A stretch of 64,000 bases of DNA. Source: Timema cristinae. Its lineage: Eukaryota > Arthropoda > Insecta > Phasmatodea > Timematidae. The DNA lies in contig JBCFYV010011164.1 in the NCBI GenBank assembly GCA_039000515.1, positions 47,278,493 to 47,342,492 on the forward strand. Reading direction: 5' to 3'. The position numbers and the translations under genes were made by a program. The notes below the pieces were generated by a model. It searched no databases and was not told the DNA's origin. It was given only the letters and a program-made list of their open reading frames with translations. Positions 31,709 to 44,104 of the stretch are shown piece by piece (positions within the stretch are counted from its first letter, which is position 1; each line of letters begins with the position of its first letter).

Positions 31709-34483
31709 CAGTGGCAGCTCGTAGCTAAAATTAGTGGGGGTGCTGCTCCAGAAATTTTTTAGCCTTTGTTTTAAAATTGTGTAAAAGGAAAAAAACTTGT
31801 ATAAAAAGAAGACTTATTCAGGAACTTGATAAAATCTTAACAAAAAATTCAATTTTTACCTACTTCAACTTAAATGGATACAGTTCAAGATTGATCTATT
31901 CATTTAAAATTGAAATCCATTCTTCTGTTTTAATCTACGCAAAAAGTTCAATAATTTTCTCTTTGATCTCTGGATGATCATTGAGGAAATTTTTCTCTAT
32001 TTAAAGTGCTGCATGCGCATTTAGTCTTTCCGAATTCATAGTGTTCTTAAAAAAGTTTTTATTCTTTTCAATGTTGAAAAATAGCGCTTTGCCTCTGATG
32101 TAGTCATGGGATTTGTCAAGAGAATTATTATCAGTTTCGTAAGTTCACTAAAAATATCATCTAGATTATTTTACAAGAAAAATTTCAGCAGCACAATTAA
32201 ATTGCAATATTCATGAATATCATGAATATTGAATACTTTTAGTTCAGTTTCAATCTTTTCTTTGTCAATCATGGGATAAGCTTTAGTGATCAGTACTAAC
32301 TCTTTTGTGGGATATTCATTCTTAAATCTAGTGAAGAAATTCTTGTTGAACAATTTAGCAGCTGCTAAATGTTTAGTGGAAGAATATTTGCCCATTATAT
32401 CAACACATATATAGTCACTCACTTCCTTAGCTTCTGCCATGAGTGTCTTTGAAGGATTCTCACAGTACTTTTAGTTTCTCAATTCTAAAATAGCAGTTTT
32501 GAAATTTGTTATATATTCATTCACTTTAAACACACTAATTTTTCGAGATTGCATTTGGTTATAAATTATTTCAACATGAGCCGTAATCTGATAAAAAAAA
32601 AGCTCTAACCAAGACTTGAAATTATAATCATTCAGGTATTTTAAAATTCCTGTTGCTTCTGCAATGGTTTGATCTGCATTTGATGTTGACTGAATTTCAG
32701 TAAGGCGGTTTTTGAAAGGTTGTAAATTTTCATGAACTTTGTTTATGGTATGTATGTTGAAATTCCACCGGTTAAAGGATGGACGTGGAATGCTGACATC
32801 AATACATTTCTTGAGAATGGACACACGTTGTGGTGATCTTGAGAAGAATGTTGGAATATCCAGAATGTCAGAGAAAAAAATTCTTGCGTTTCGTTTAATA
32901 CTTGCTGCATTTTTCATTATTAAATAAAGTTATGTGCATAACAGTGAATGAAATGTACAATACTATAAACTGCTTTTATTTTTGATTTAGCTCCTTTTTT
33001 TTTCATGACATTTGCATCATCAAATGTCTGAGCTATCAGTTTTTGTCCATTTTCTTGAAGGATTATGTCCAATTGTTCTAAAATACGTTTTGATATGCCA
33101 TCTGCAGTTTGATTTTCTGGAATAAAGACTCCCCAAAAACGCTTAAATATATCTCCATTCAATACGTATCGTAAAACAAGGACCATTTGAGTGTGTTCCG
33201 AAACATCTGTTGTGTCATCTGCCATGACAACTACAAAGGAAGCTTTTCTAATCTCCATCCTTATCTCCTCATGGTATATTTGTAGCAGACAATCAAGTAT
33301 CTCATTCTGAATGGTTTTAGAAACACCTTTGAAGACTGCATTGGTTTTTAAGTGATTCTTCAAATCTGAATCTAATTTAGATGCAAAATTTACTAATACT
33401 CTAAATATCCCTGTATATACTGAATCGTCTTTTTCATCATGTCCACATAAGGGAGTTTCAAAGTTTCCACAAAAGTAAATGCAGTCTATTATTTTGGACA
33501 AAATTTCACGGTTCTTTTTAAATGTTATATTATACTCATTGATTGAAAGACTATGCCTCACTAAGTTTTTCCTTAATACTTACGGCTCCTAAAAGTGACA
33601 GTGATACAACATTATTAACGTACTTCTTTGACTTCTCATGCTTTTCAGTTTTTTCTTTAATTTTGTTTATAATTCTAAAACCATCTTTTATCCACAGTAC
33701 ATCACTTCCAAACAGCAAACACAGGAAGCAAAACAGTGCATTTTTAACTTCACAGCCGCAAAGCCAACTTTTCCGTTGGTACCATTCAAAATTAAAGCTA
33801 CGTATATATTTCTTGTTGTTGCTTTTGCCTGGCTGAGATATTAGAATATCAGGTGTTGAACAATCTCTTTTCTTAACTGTAACTTTCTCATGGAGAAATA
33901 GCTGTGAAAACTTAAGCTGTTGAAGTTCAATTTCAGTCATAGAACTTATTTCTTGGGATGCAAGGCCATGGTTAAAGTCTTATATCAAATAAAATAACCG
34001 AAAAAATATGAATCAAATAGAGTAGCTGGAAGCAGAATGATAATCTAACTCTACACTCTTCTACACTTTATCACATTCAAGAATTTGGTACATGGTTTTT
34101 AAGCACAACACACGCTGAGTAAAAAAAACTTCCTTCCACCATCATGCCAGAGCCGGCACTGCGAGAGTAACAGTGCTCTCTCTACCTGGCAGTCCCACCT
34201 TCCTCCCCACCTCCTTCCTATGTGCGCATGCGCACAACAGTCAAACACCACATCGTTGAAACTGTGAAGTGCACAGTTCCATACAAATATTTTTGTATCT
34301 TTTTCATAAACTGGAGGATAGCTACTGAAGTACTGACATTAAGCTTAAGGAATACATATTGTACTATAAAAATAAAGAAAGAATTAAAGAAAAAAGGACT
34401 AATTATATTAAATGTTATCGAAAATATCAAGTGGAAATAGGGGGTGCTGCAGTTCCGCAGTGCCTCTACACGAGCCGCCACTG
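31709..34483 (-). mobile_element. hAT element, complete ends, 8-bp target duplication
   Basis: The left end CAGTGGCAGCTCGT and the right end ACGAGCCGCCACTG are inverted. GAGTAAAT (31701-31708) and GAGTATAT (34484-34491) flank it and match at 7 of 8 bases, as expected for a hAT target duplication. The 2.77-kb interior codes on the minus strand for a transposase relic. Both sub-ends also share a G-rich GGGGGTGCTGC word. Confidence 0.92.
31990..33940 (-). pseudogene. hAT transposase relic, ZMYM1-like (TTF zinc finger, dimerisation domain)
   Basis: Reading down the minus strand, 33940-33551 gives a TTF-type zinc-finger region (FNFEWYQRKSWLCGCEVKNA then LFCFLCLLFG). 33561-32920 gives the DUF4371-like core (FVVVMADDTTDVSEHTQMVL and FDDANVMKKKGAKSKI ... 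IHCYAHNF). 32917-32471 continues with SPQRVSILKKC...RWNFNIHTIN, and 32440-32171 follows. Around 32130-32020 comes the dimerisation block NPMTTSEAKRYFSTLKRIKT, then FLR. The domain order is complete for this hAT class, but the frame changes several times and in-frame stops occur, so no intact transposase is encoded. The original protein would be about 600-700 residues. Confidence 0.85.
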
Positions 34484-34491
34484 GAGTATAT

Positions 34492-36230
34492 ACTCATATT
34501 TCTTTAAGGAAAATCTCTTTGGGTTTTTGAGTTATTTGGTAATATTTGGGATAAAATACAGGAAAGGTGGATATATAGGGTGAATAAGGTGTACGAAAAA
34601 ATATGGTATTTTAGATTAAAAGGAGAACACAGTTCACACTTTATATTGCTGTTTCCATCTACCTTTCCAGTACCTTCATCTAAATATAACATAATGATTA
34701 TAGGCACCGTGTTTTGGTGTATGTAGTGCTGGTAGTGGAAGAATCTCGAAACATTTGAATGAAGGTGATTGCTGAAACATATGTATCATAGCTTATTAGT
34801 AGCATCTCGTGACCAACATTCTTGGGCAAGCTTAGAAGGGGAGGTCCCTGTAATGTTTCTAAATTAGTTTAGATTTGTAGGTTCTCACAGCATAATCTGT
34901 TAACTGTTTATTTTACATGACATCCATAATTAATTCCATTTAAACATAACCTCCTAGCTCACTGTTCCCAAACACAATGATCATCAGACATCAACATATG
35001 TTTTACCATGTCATGGATTACAGATATCACAGCACTGTTCAAGATATTAAAGTTAAGGTCCAATCATTGAACATTCCAGTCCCGGATTAGAAAAACAAAA
35101 ATGTATGCTTCAAGAAGCTATTTGGAGGATTTTTTTAAAATTATTGTTGTGGCTTTAGTCGTGCTTCTGTTCTGTGATTTACATTTTTATGTTATTACTT
35201 ATTATGGACAAATACTTATAAACTTTCGTTTTCTAGCTTTCACACTAGTGGTTAAAATGCTAGCAGTTAAAAAGCTAGCAACCACGCCTTTGAATGAAAT
35301 CCTTGTTATCAAGTTAGAAAATAAGTGTTCGTCTAGACCAGCGTTTTAAGCGCTACCTCTGGAGTTGTTAAAACCACCTTGCGGTAGAAACGCGAAACAA
35401 ATTACACCAGGCGTTAACAGGCAGTTAGTTGTGCTTCAATGTCACAACATGTCTTTCAGCAGGAATAATAAATACTCTTCCTCAAGATGGTATCACGTTT
35501 TGCAATATTTTCATTCACTAAACCAAGTAGTTTATCAAATGAAACCACATACATTCTATAGTACAAAAAAGAACTTCTCTGTGTACATTCTGTGATTCAT
35601 AAACATATTACATAATATAAAACTGTCCTGTTGAGAGACGGTTCAATAATGTGGGGTGAGTCCACCAACGTTTCTTTTGACGTTTTTTTTTTTTTTTTTC
35701 CTCCTACAAAATAAGTCCCGTAATACATGTCCATTTTAAAACCATTCTGCACAAGTGGAAGAAACAACTGCAGCATTTAAATTGCTAGTGTAGAGTGAGT
35801 AGCGTTTTTATTGCTGTTTTACAGTCGCGTTTTGACAGTCAGATTTAGATTCAAGATTTTGGAGGCGTAAGCTAGTGGCAAATTCGCCGCGTTCTACACG
35901 CCAGTGTAGAATGGGCCTTAGGCTTTGCCGTCAGGCCTAAGAGAGATCCATCGCGAATGTTGTAGTTGTTGAACGACCGCGTACTATTTTACTAATGTCA
36001 ATTTCAATTCATTTAAACACATAAAATGAAAGGCTTCCCTTTCAACTTGTTTGAGTCATCGTATTTTTAACCAGTTTATTTTTCGGCCTGTACTATCAAC
36101 TTTACGGTTTACTTTCAACTATTGAAACTCTCTCATTAAAGTTATTGTTGCTAATTTCTAGCTTAAATTTTTCGGCTACAGTTCCTCATTTATTCCATCT
36201 ATTCATCTTCCTAAAACTAACTAACTCACA
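34492..36230. other. gene-free intergenic stretch
   Basis: I see no gene. There is a T-run at 35683-35699 and GC-richer words near 35880-35950, including CTTAGGC...GCCTAAG, a small hairpin, and CAGTGTAGAATGGGCCT, which may be the end of a DNA transposon. Open frames at 35101-35349 and 35365-35595 have no recognisable similarity. Confidence 0.4.
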
Positions 36231-38720
36231 AATGTCAGCACAAAAAAGGATTAATTACTATGTAACTTATAAGAATCAAACCCAAAAATAAAAACAGCTA
36301 CAGGTAAATATGTATCCTACCTCTTTCATCATCCCACACAAATAACAAACAGAGGTAGAGACAAGAGATTTATACATTTTATTCAAAACAATCAAGATAC
36401 ACCTCATTGAGGAAGCGGAACATACAAGCGTTAGGCGCTGAGCAAGTAAACAAGCCAAATGGGCTGGCAGGTGCATAGGTAACCAACCACCAAGGCCAGA
36501 AGGTCATGTAAACAGCAACAATGGGTGGCAACTAATTTAAGCACCAAAAATGGTATGATCAGAAAACAACAATAATACACTAATAATTGACCTCCAAGTT
36601 AATATTAATTACACCTCTCATAATCAAAGGTTAAGATCCAAGAACAGGCTTGTGCCCTAGCATTAAATCTAAGGTGAGAATAGGATCACAAGTTGTCGTC
36701 ATCTGACAAACCCTAACTAATCTAAACATCGGTATGAAACCTTTCATTACTTATATATAGAGCTCAAAATACCCAACAATAATAAATAATCGGAATATCT
36801 AATAACAAGTAGAATGTCTACCAGAGAAATATTTACTTGGCGGCGCGTGGTCCCTTCTTTAACTAACATATAGATATAAGTGGTACAACAATATTAAACT
36901 ATATCAAATTTAATAACAAACAAAATGTACACATTAGAAATATTATCCATGCTGGCTCACGGTGCCATATTTAACTAACATCTAAACGTAAATTGCCCAC
37001 CAATAATAAATTATCCCAATCCTTTTTGACATCAAATAGATCATGACAACAGAAAATAATACAGAACATTTTGTTACTGTCTCCCTACTAGCTGAAGCAG
37101 GCCATAAAACTTTCCGTGAAGTGGATATAATAAATTTAAGATAAAGACAATCAGGTCAAAAGGTCTTCCCAAAACACCCAAAGGAACGAGTACAGCTACG
37201 GGCTTGTCGCCGATGGTATCCAAATATCAAATAGTCTTAAAGGCAGAAAACCATAAAATAAATAATAATAATAATAATCAAAAATATGTGTAAGTCCTAA
37301 ACAGTAAATTTAGAATAATAAAGATTTAGCTGTTGCACCCTCTCTGAGTCCTGTACCCCCCGACCATAAAAAGGGATAAAAGGGAGAGGATGAACTTAAC
37401 ATACATAAAATGGAAATTATAAAAAATATATAGATTCAACAAAATGAGCAGTTTATTCAATTAAATGACAATAGCGCAGATAACAAAAATTGGTCTCATT
37501 ATATCATTATGAGTACAGTTGGAAATTATGCTCGAAGCCAACAACTTTATATCATTAAAGTTGCGCAAGTGTTTAAACAAAAGGAAACATGAAATCCATC
37601 ATAATATTGATAGTCCAGTCTATAAGAGACAATATCAAAACGAATATTTTTAAATGCGATACAAAATATATAAGGGCCTAATCGGCACCTTGATATGGTT
37701 CCAAAGGTTTCGTAATTCACAGAAAACGATATCATAAATATAAAGATTTAAATTTGACGATTACACAACGTGAGGGTTTGACTACCAGACATAAGCCAAA
37801 CTCCCACGAAACTATCAGATCTGACTGAGAATATGGAACAAACAGTTCCATCAATTAACAAAACTTTAGTTGTTCAAACAGAACTTACGTTACAAAAGAT
37901 TAAAGTCATCCTAATTCAAATTCCAATAAAAAGTTACATCACGTTACGTTAATTCAAACCATAATTTTAAATATGAAAAGTTACTTAAAAAAAAAGGAAA
38001 TACTCTACAATTCCAAACAATATAATATTAACAAGTCAAACTTCTAATCAGCACATAACTGAGGATATTTACGAGAATAAAAATATAAGCAAAAGTTACA
38101 GCGCCCGAGCGGCGACCTATCTAAGATAGAATGTTTAGACATAGTTTGACGATCAAACTCTCAATACGTTAGATTTTGAAACTGAATATTATATACAAAA
38201 AGTTTAAAGTTTATAAAGAAGTTAGAGTTCATAACTTCACCCGTCTAAGCGACGATTTTGATACATTTTACAAGTTTTCTCCAGCCATTGTCCAGGTCCA
38301 TGACAATGGTCTGTCGTCGATCGTTGATCGTAGGATAGTCCATTATGGCAAGCTTGCACGGCCATTATATAGGGATTTCGTTGTTATGGAAGGGAGTGGG
38401 AATTCACCAAACATACGCATGATGACGTCAACGATGCCTTCAAACAGACACGTAGACCATTGTTGATTCCGCTTGCTCCATCGGAATATCCGTGAATATC
38501 TCCAATCACCCGATGTTTTGAAGGAGGTTCCTCTAGTCTCCGTCAGGGGTCGGATACATAATTGTCTTCTAGTTGATGTTGATAGTTCTTGGTTCATTTC
38601 ACACTAGTACAGTCGGAGTGCCGGGTCGTTTTGTTGACCCACTGGATCTCCCTTGACCCACTCGCCAGTCTAGGATTCCAGGTGCCGGCCAGCCTTGCAG
38701 GATTCTATTGTGAGCAGATT
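36231..38720 (-). mobile_element. LTR-like region, minus-oriented (low certainty)
   Basis: On the minus strand there is a TATATAATGG box (reverse of 38364-38373) preceded by a GC-richer block (38460-38700). A reversed AATAAA lies far downstream, near 36375-36380. The interior has no credible gag or pol frame. The features fit a solo LTR or a non-coding retroelement, but the ends are not defined. Confidence 0.3.
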
Positions 38721-38896
38721 AGTATTGTAAGTACACGAACAAATTAATACTTAGAATTGGATTGAGTAATAAATATATTGTCCAGCATTGTTTCTATTAA
38801 GTCTTCTTAGCCTACAAGAACTACAACAGAGAAAAATACTATTGTAGGGATCCTAATTGAGTTGAGTTTATTGGAGCGGGTAGTAAGCTTGTTGTC

Positions 38897-38992
38897 CAGT
38901 TTTAACATTATACCACGTAATGTTACAAATCTCTAATCACGTCAGTATGGGGCGGGGTCCAGTTGTAACATTATACCACGTAATGTTACATA
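38897..38992. repeat. two direct copies of a palindromic TAACATTA...TAATGTTA block
   Basis: The second copy has TGTAACATTA, a 7-base loop TACCACG, and TAATGTTACA, a perfect 10-bp inverted repeat. The first (TTTAACATTA...TAATGTTACA) differs by one base. Each is preceded by GTCCAGTT. Copies lie about 65 bp apart. Ends of this TG...CA kind are common at LTR termini. Confidence 0.85.
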
Positions 38993-39490
38993 GCGACAAA
39001 GAGAATTTTGAGAAACATGTCGAGCCTACTTAATAGTCAGTCCTCTCACCTCGAAAGCCCAGAGTGTAATGCGTTATCACATTCTGGACTCCAACCGTTA
39101 TATATCCTAAGGAAATCATGTGTTCTCGGGACGCGGAGAGCAACAGAGAGGAAAGGGGTAAGGGTTCCAGAACAATCTCCTCTCGTCCACACGCATTTAG
39201 GTCTATACACAATCACAGTTCGTAGAAGTTCTGGATACGCCCACCAACGTGCGCTGAGCTCACGCGCAACGCTGCTCATTTGCTTTGGGGAGCGGTTCAA
39301 CCAACACGGCTGGCAGTGAACCTCGGACCTTGAGCTAGTTCAACGTTGACAGTGCTGCGGTGTGTATGTCGAATTGTAGTCGTGCCAGAATGAGTCAACT
39401 GGGGCTGTCTTGGTGAGTTATACGACTTCTCCGAATTTATGTTGTAATATGATTACAAATAAAGCCGGAAATTGTGTCGTTTAGTTGTTT
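38964..39490 (+). promoter_or_regulatory. plus-strand LTR-like or promoter-like segment
   Basis: It starts at the TGTAACATTA palindrome and has TTATATATCC near 39098. It is GC-richer than its flanks through 39160-39420 and has AATAAA at 39459-39464. The order (TG start, TATA, poly-A signal) suits an LTR, but a matching end and a target duplication were not found. Confidence 0.3.
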
Positions 39491-39829
39491 GTTGCTTATC
39501 ACCAAATGAAGGCATACATTGGCTTTACCGCATTCTGGAAGTTAGATGTTTGTTGCTAAAATATGAATAACCTCACAAAATTGAATTATGTGGATAGATA
39601 ATAGAGCAATAATAGAGTGACAATATGCTTCTAGAAGCTTCCACCATCAAGGGGATATTTACCCTTTTCTAATTTGTGGTGGTTACCACTTCCCAGTATA
39701 TTCTAAAGAACACATTTTGATTATTACAGCCACATATTTGATCATTTGAAATCAATTTGAATCCTCACTTCTCCTATCATGTAGAAGAAGTGACGATTAC
39801 TAATACAATATTATAACATGAAGGTTTGG

Positions 39830-41600
39830 GGATGATAAGTCATAAGAGAAATATACAAGTTTAATAAATCAGTTTATTTAAATCCAAACAAGATTATAGA
39901 ATTACATATAGTTTAATAGATCTTGCACTAAACAGTCCTTAGCTTATTCAGAGAAAATTAAATTAGTTACCATATACGCATACATACTAACTGGGAACTA
40001 GGAATCAAAACAAATAAAGATTAGCCTAAAGTATAGAGTAGTAACTTCAAACTAATACTAAAGTACATTCTGCTACGAAGGAGTGTCTGCCTCAATAAGG
40101 CGGAAAGATAAATAGCAAGCAAATTTTAATTCAAAGGCAACAATATACGATATCTATCTAGCCTCGCGAGTCACGACATAGACTAGAAAAACATATACAT
40201 TAATTATAGTTAAATAATAGTTAACGATATCAAATTCTGGTCATAATTTAAAGAGTTACGAAAATGGTAGTTAAATGAGCTAGCTAGCAAGAGTTAACTC
40301 CAATGAGAGTTACAAAATACAAAGATTAATCTCCTAGAAGAGGAACTATCATTTTACAAATAGTAGATGGCAAGCTACCAGGAATCTAGGCTGTAAAAAT
40401 ACTATGGCCTGTCTTTTCCTAATTAGTACTGCCAGAGCATTCAATAGTAAGTACGTTTATACTTCAACCCAATCTTGGGCACACAATAATTAGTGCAAAC
40501 AATGTATGTATCATCATAAACAAACGGCGCCTAAAGGGGGCTGGAAACTAAGCACTATCCCCTCGGGGCACTACTATGAAACTGTTGTGCTCCCACAGGT
40601 TGCGCACCATAAAAAGTAAACTAAAAAGGAACAATAGTGATTGTTATCTGTCACAGACCTAATTAGGTTGTTGAACAAAGCTTTAGATAACCTGATATCC
40701 ACTATAAAGAGACCCTAAACATGGCCACACCTTTTAGGGAGTCATTATTATTCCCTGATATATAAAACTATGTACTAATAACTTATAAAAAGAAGTCAGA
40801 CACACTGGCATAGTAAATAAAGTCGTATGGACCAAGATAAATAAAGCATTAAACCCATTATTCTAAACTAAGTCATCTGGGCATAGGAAAACATTTCAGA
40901 ATTTTGACAAACAACTCTGTCTTATGGACATAGAAAAAGAGCGTCAAGACTAACATTCAAAAAACTATGTCTTATGAGCATAGAAAATAAAGTTGGACAC
41001 TCTGACACAAAACTATGTATGATGGACATAGAAAATAAAGTCAGACGCTCTGACACAAAAAACTATGTCTGATGGGCATAGAAAAAGAGCGTTAAGAATA
41101 CAATCCAAAACTATGGCTTATTGGCATATAAAATAAAGTCAGACACTCTGATACAAAAAAAACTATGTCCATAGACATAGAAAATAAAGCCAGACACTCT
41201 AAGACAAAAAAACTATGTTTGCTGGACATAGTAAAAGAGGTGTTACGAATCTAACCAAGATTCTAACTTTCAAATACTTAATTATATAGTAACAAAACTG
41301 ACGTACTTTGGGAGGGTTCCACCCACACATAAAAGTGGGGTAGATAAGTTGCAGAATTGCGCCGAATGACAACTAGCGCTCGAAGACTGCGTGGAGAGCA
41401 GAAAAAAAATAGCTCTGCCATTTCATCGAAGTGGGGCCTGCTGGTGAGATGTCATTTTGATTATGTTCCAGGCATATTCATCTGTGGCAATTTTCCTGAA
41501 ATTTGGACGTTTCCCGCCATCATGAATTCACCGTGAGTTAATATCTGCCACACATTATTATAATATAATAGCTCTTGTATTCAGCGTGTTAATTATATTT
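39830..41600 (-). mobile_element. LTR-like insertion related to the one in UGT intron 3
   Basis: It shares CTGCCAGAGCATTCAATAGT (40431-40450) with 25307-25326. Like that region it carries an array of GTC/GAC hairpins (40780-41240). A reversed AATAAA-rich piece lies near the left edge (39860-39880). The GC-richer right part (41290-41520) sits where a minus-strand promoter would be. The ends are unresolved. Confidence 0.4.
40780..41240. repeat. tandem ~60-bp units, each with a CTATG...CATAG hairpin
   Basis: Units carry an A-run, then AACTATGTC, a 4-5 base loop and GGACATAG or GGGCATAG. Next come AAAATAAAGTC or AAAAGAGCGT and GACACTCTGACAC. Perfect stems include TGTC/GACA near 40917-40929 and CTATGTC/GACATAG near 41164-41181. 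There are about seven units with point differences that often keep the pairing. Confidence 0.8.
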
Positions 41601-41695
41601 ATGGTATTTTGATTGTACGTGTTAAACAGAAAGTTTAACGCGCTACAAATTGTATTGAATCATTAATAATTAATCAAGGTACTCTAAAATAATCT

Positions 41696-42121
41696 AGGGG
41701 CGGTGGCTTTAGAGGGTGGCACATTTTGGATGACATTATTATTATTTGTATTATATATTTTTATTTTAATAATTACGTTTAAAAATTATTGACCAACATC
41801 ATCGAAATAGTTCAAGTTAAGGTCAGAACGACAATATTTAGTTTTAAATAATTGTACTTTGCAATCGCTTTGTAACTGACGTCACTCTCCCCTTTTTTAT
41901 AATGTTAACTCAAGTTACTGTAGAGCATGTACTGTACATACCTGATTATCTTTCGTAGAAATCTTTTCTCGATTACTAACTTCTGCCCTCCCACTACCCC
42001 CACCACAACACCTCTTTCCTCCGAAACTTCCTAAAGCCCTTGACAAAAAAAAAAGGTTGGGGGCAAGGGGGCGCATATTATAATTGTGCCTTGGGGCACA
42101 AATATTTTAAATACACCACTG
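41696..42121. mobile_element. possible short DNA transposon
   Basis: GGGGCGGTGGCTTTAGAGGG at the left and CAAATATTTTAAATACACCA then CTG at the right look like weak inverted ends. Both have sub-terminal GTGGCAC/GTGCC words. No clear target duplication was seen. Confidence 0.3.
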
Positions 42122-42746
42122 TGTAGAGCATATTTTAGGTATTGGCCTGCTTAAAATTTGACGGTTAAAAGAATGTCCCATTAATTCAAGAAACAATACA
42201 TAATATTGAAGTAATTCTACATAATATGATTTTAATTTATAATTATAATAAGATTGAGGCTGTAAAAGTAATCTCGCCAAAACATCTATGTAAAACACGC
42301 GCTAAGTTCTACACTAAAAAATTATCTTTCAGCCTCGGGAAAAAGTGATATCTAATAGAGTGCCAAGTTCAACTTGAAATGACCTTCAAAATAACTTTTC
42401 ACTTCTTTTTTACATTCTGTTTCTGCCACAATCTCAATCATTTAGTTTAATATATATTAGGACATATGGGTTAACATACATGAAATAATTCGGTATGCCA
42501 GTCTATCTACGTGCGCAAATGGACGAGACGTGACAAGTTCTTTGGAAATATATTTGAAGTTTAACTTGGCACTCTTTAGATCTCACTTCTTTTCGAGGCT
42601 GAATAAGAATTTTTGTAGAGTAGAACTTGTTGCGTTTTCACATAAATGTTTTGGTGAGTTATCAATACTTTTTTTTAAGATTATGTATAATGCAACCCCT
42701 CCCCTTAATATCTAAAGGGTGAGGAAGACTGAAAATCAGGCAAGAA

Positions 42747-43886
42747 TGTTACCTGGTTGAACAATATAAATTTTATTGTAAGAAAAACAACAATATTACA
42801 ATAATTAAGAAGGTACAATCTGTGTGTGAAGCGCACCTCTCCGTTAACCATCGGAGTCTATTAGATAACATTAGTAAACAAACATTAAACCTCCTTAGGA
42901 GAGTCAAAAACGACACTAAACGTGTCGGGCCCAAAATCAAATAACAACTCCCAGTTCGGGATCGTAACTTTATATACCTTAGTTCCTTGGTCGTTTAACC
43001 TGCTAGTATTATTTACAGAATAAGATGTACGGCATAACCGTAACCCCCGCGCAACAGTTACCACACCAAGTTTAAACATTAACATTTAAAGACGCATGTA
43101 GCTAACATGGCGTCACACCAATCCAATGAGCCCCACATGTAAAAGTAAACTAAGTAACATAACAACTTCCAGTATATAACCCGATAAATAAAGTTGAGTT
43201 TAAATACAGCTAAACTAATAAGTGAATTATTACAAGTCGGGTTTCGAACCCGGGCGCACAGGCAAACTCTCAGTGCTCTAACCATAAACAACAATTTACT
43301 TAAATAACTAACAAATAATGTTTGGGCTTGGACCCCAAATTTAGGCGCGGTAAGCGCATGGCATTGCAAGTTTCAACAATAAAACAATAATAAGGTTTTA
43401 AGAACCAGAATGATAATTTTGACAAGAATGCCCCCCATGACGCCGAAACTGAAATTTAGATATGTATACTAATGATCCCCAAGACCTAGGTCGCCGTTCT
43501 CACCTCTTATCCACAAGAAGGTGGACCTTACGTTCCCGGCGTAGCCGTATATATACAAAATATAGTTCCCAGAGAGGGGGTAGGATCGAAGGAGATAGAA
43601 GGTAGGAGAGACATAACAATGGAAGGAATGAGTTGCTTCGAGAACAATATCGAAGCGACCAGATGCTGCGCGCGGCCGGAGACGGAACTCTTCTTTCTTC
43701 GGCTGGCTGGACACGTGTTCGATTCTTGCAGTCGGTCAAGTCGGGCGCGTCGCTCAGTCAGTTCAGTATTACTTCGGAGAGCGGAGGTCAGTGATAGTGT
43801 TTTTTGTGCTGTGTGATGGTCTTCGGAGAGCGGCCCCCCGGGTTGGTGTGTGTTGACCCATTGATATTTCGTGTAACTCTTACAAT
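42747..43886 (-). mobile_element. probable solo LTR, minus strand
   Basis: The ends read TGTTACC at the left and CTTACA at the right, that is TG...CA on the minus strand. A minus-strand TATATATAC box lies near 43545, with a GC-rich upstream block (43600-43850). A minus-strand AATAAA sits near 42772, close to the end, as in U3-R-U5. AAGAA occurs just outside at 42742-42746 and again at 43887-43891. If that is the target duplication, the element would end AAT rather than ACA, so the right boundary is uncertain by 2 bases. There are no gag or pol frames inside. Confidence 0.5.
43233..43300 (-). repeat. tRNA-like segment inside the LTR-like element
   Basis: On the minus strand, GGTTAGAGCACTGAG (A-box-like) is followed 20 or so bases later by CGGGTTCGAAACCCGA, a perfect T-arm-like hairpin with B box. 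No acceptor stem is visible, so it is a tRNA-derived fragment and not a gene. Confidence 0.6.
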
Positions 43887-43908
43887 AAGAATACGTTTAT
43901 TTAAGTAG

Positions 43909-44056
43909 GGTGAATGCCAGGCCACCACCGTGGTTCAGATTCCACGTTAAACTGTAGGTCCTCCATTTCATCTCACAATCACCCTACCATTACACATTAA
44001 TGTAAGTGCGTATAACCCGAACGGGTAGTAAGACGCGGTGCTAATAATAATAATAA

Positions 44057-44104
<48 letters not shown>

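Noticed and set aside
36276..36476. Cys-rich short minus-strand frame (66 codons)
   Set aside because: It sits in an LTR-like region and has no recognisable domain or exon boundaries. Its length is within chance for AT-rich DNA.
38176..39319. Several ~80-100 codon frames on both strands around 38200-39300
   Set aside because: They lie in GC-richer promoter-like parts of LTR-like insertions, where chance frames are longer. There is no gag, pol or other similarity.
43469..43816. Overlapping frames on both strands near 43470-43816
   Set aside because: Three frames over one GC-rich block with no domain. Explained as the U3-like part of the putative solo LTR.
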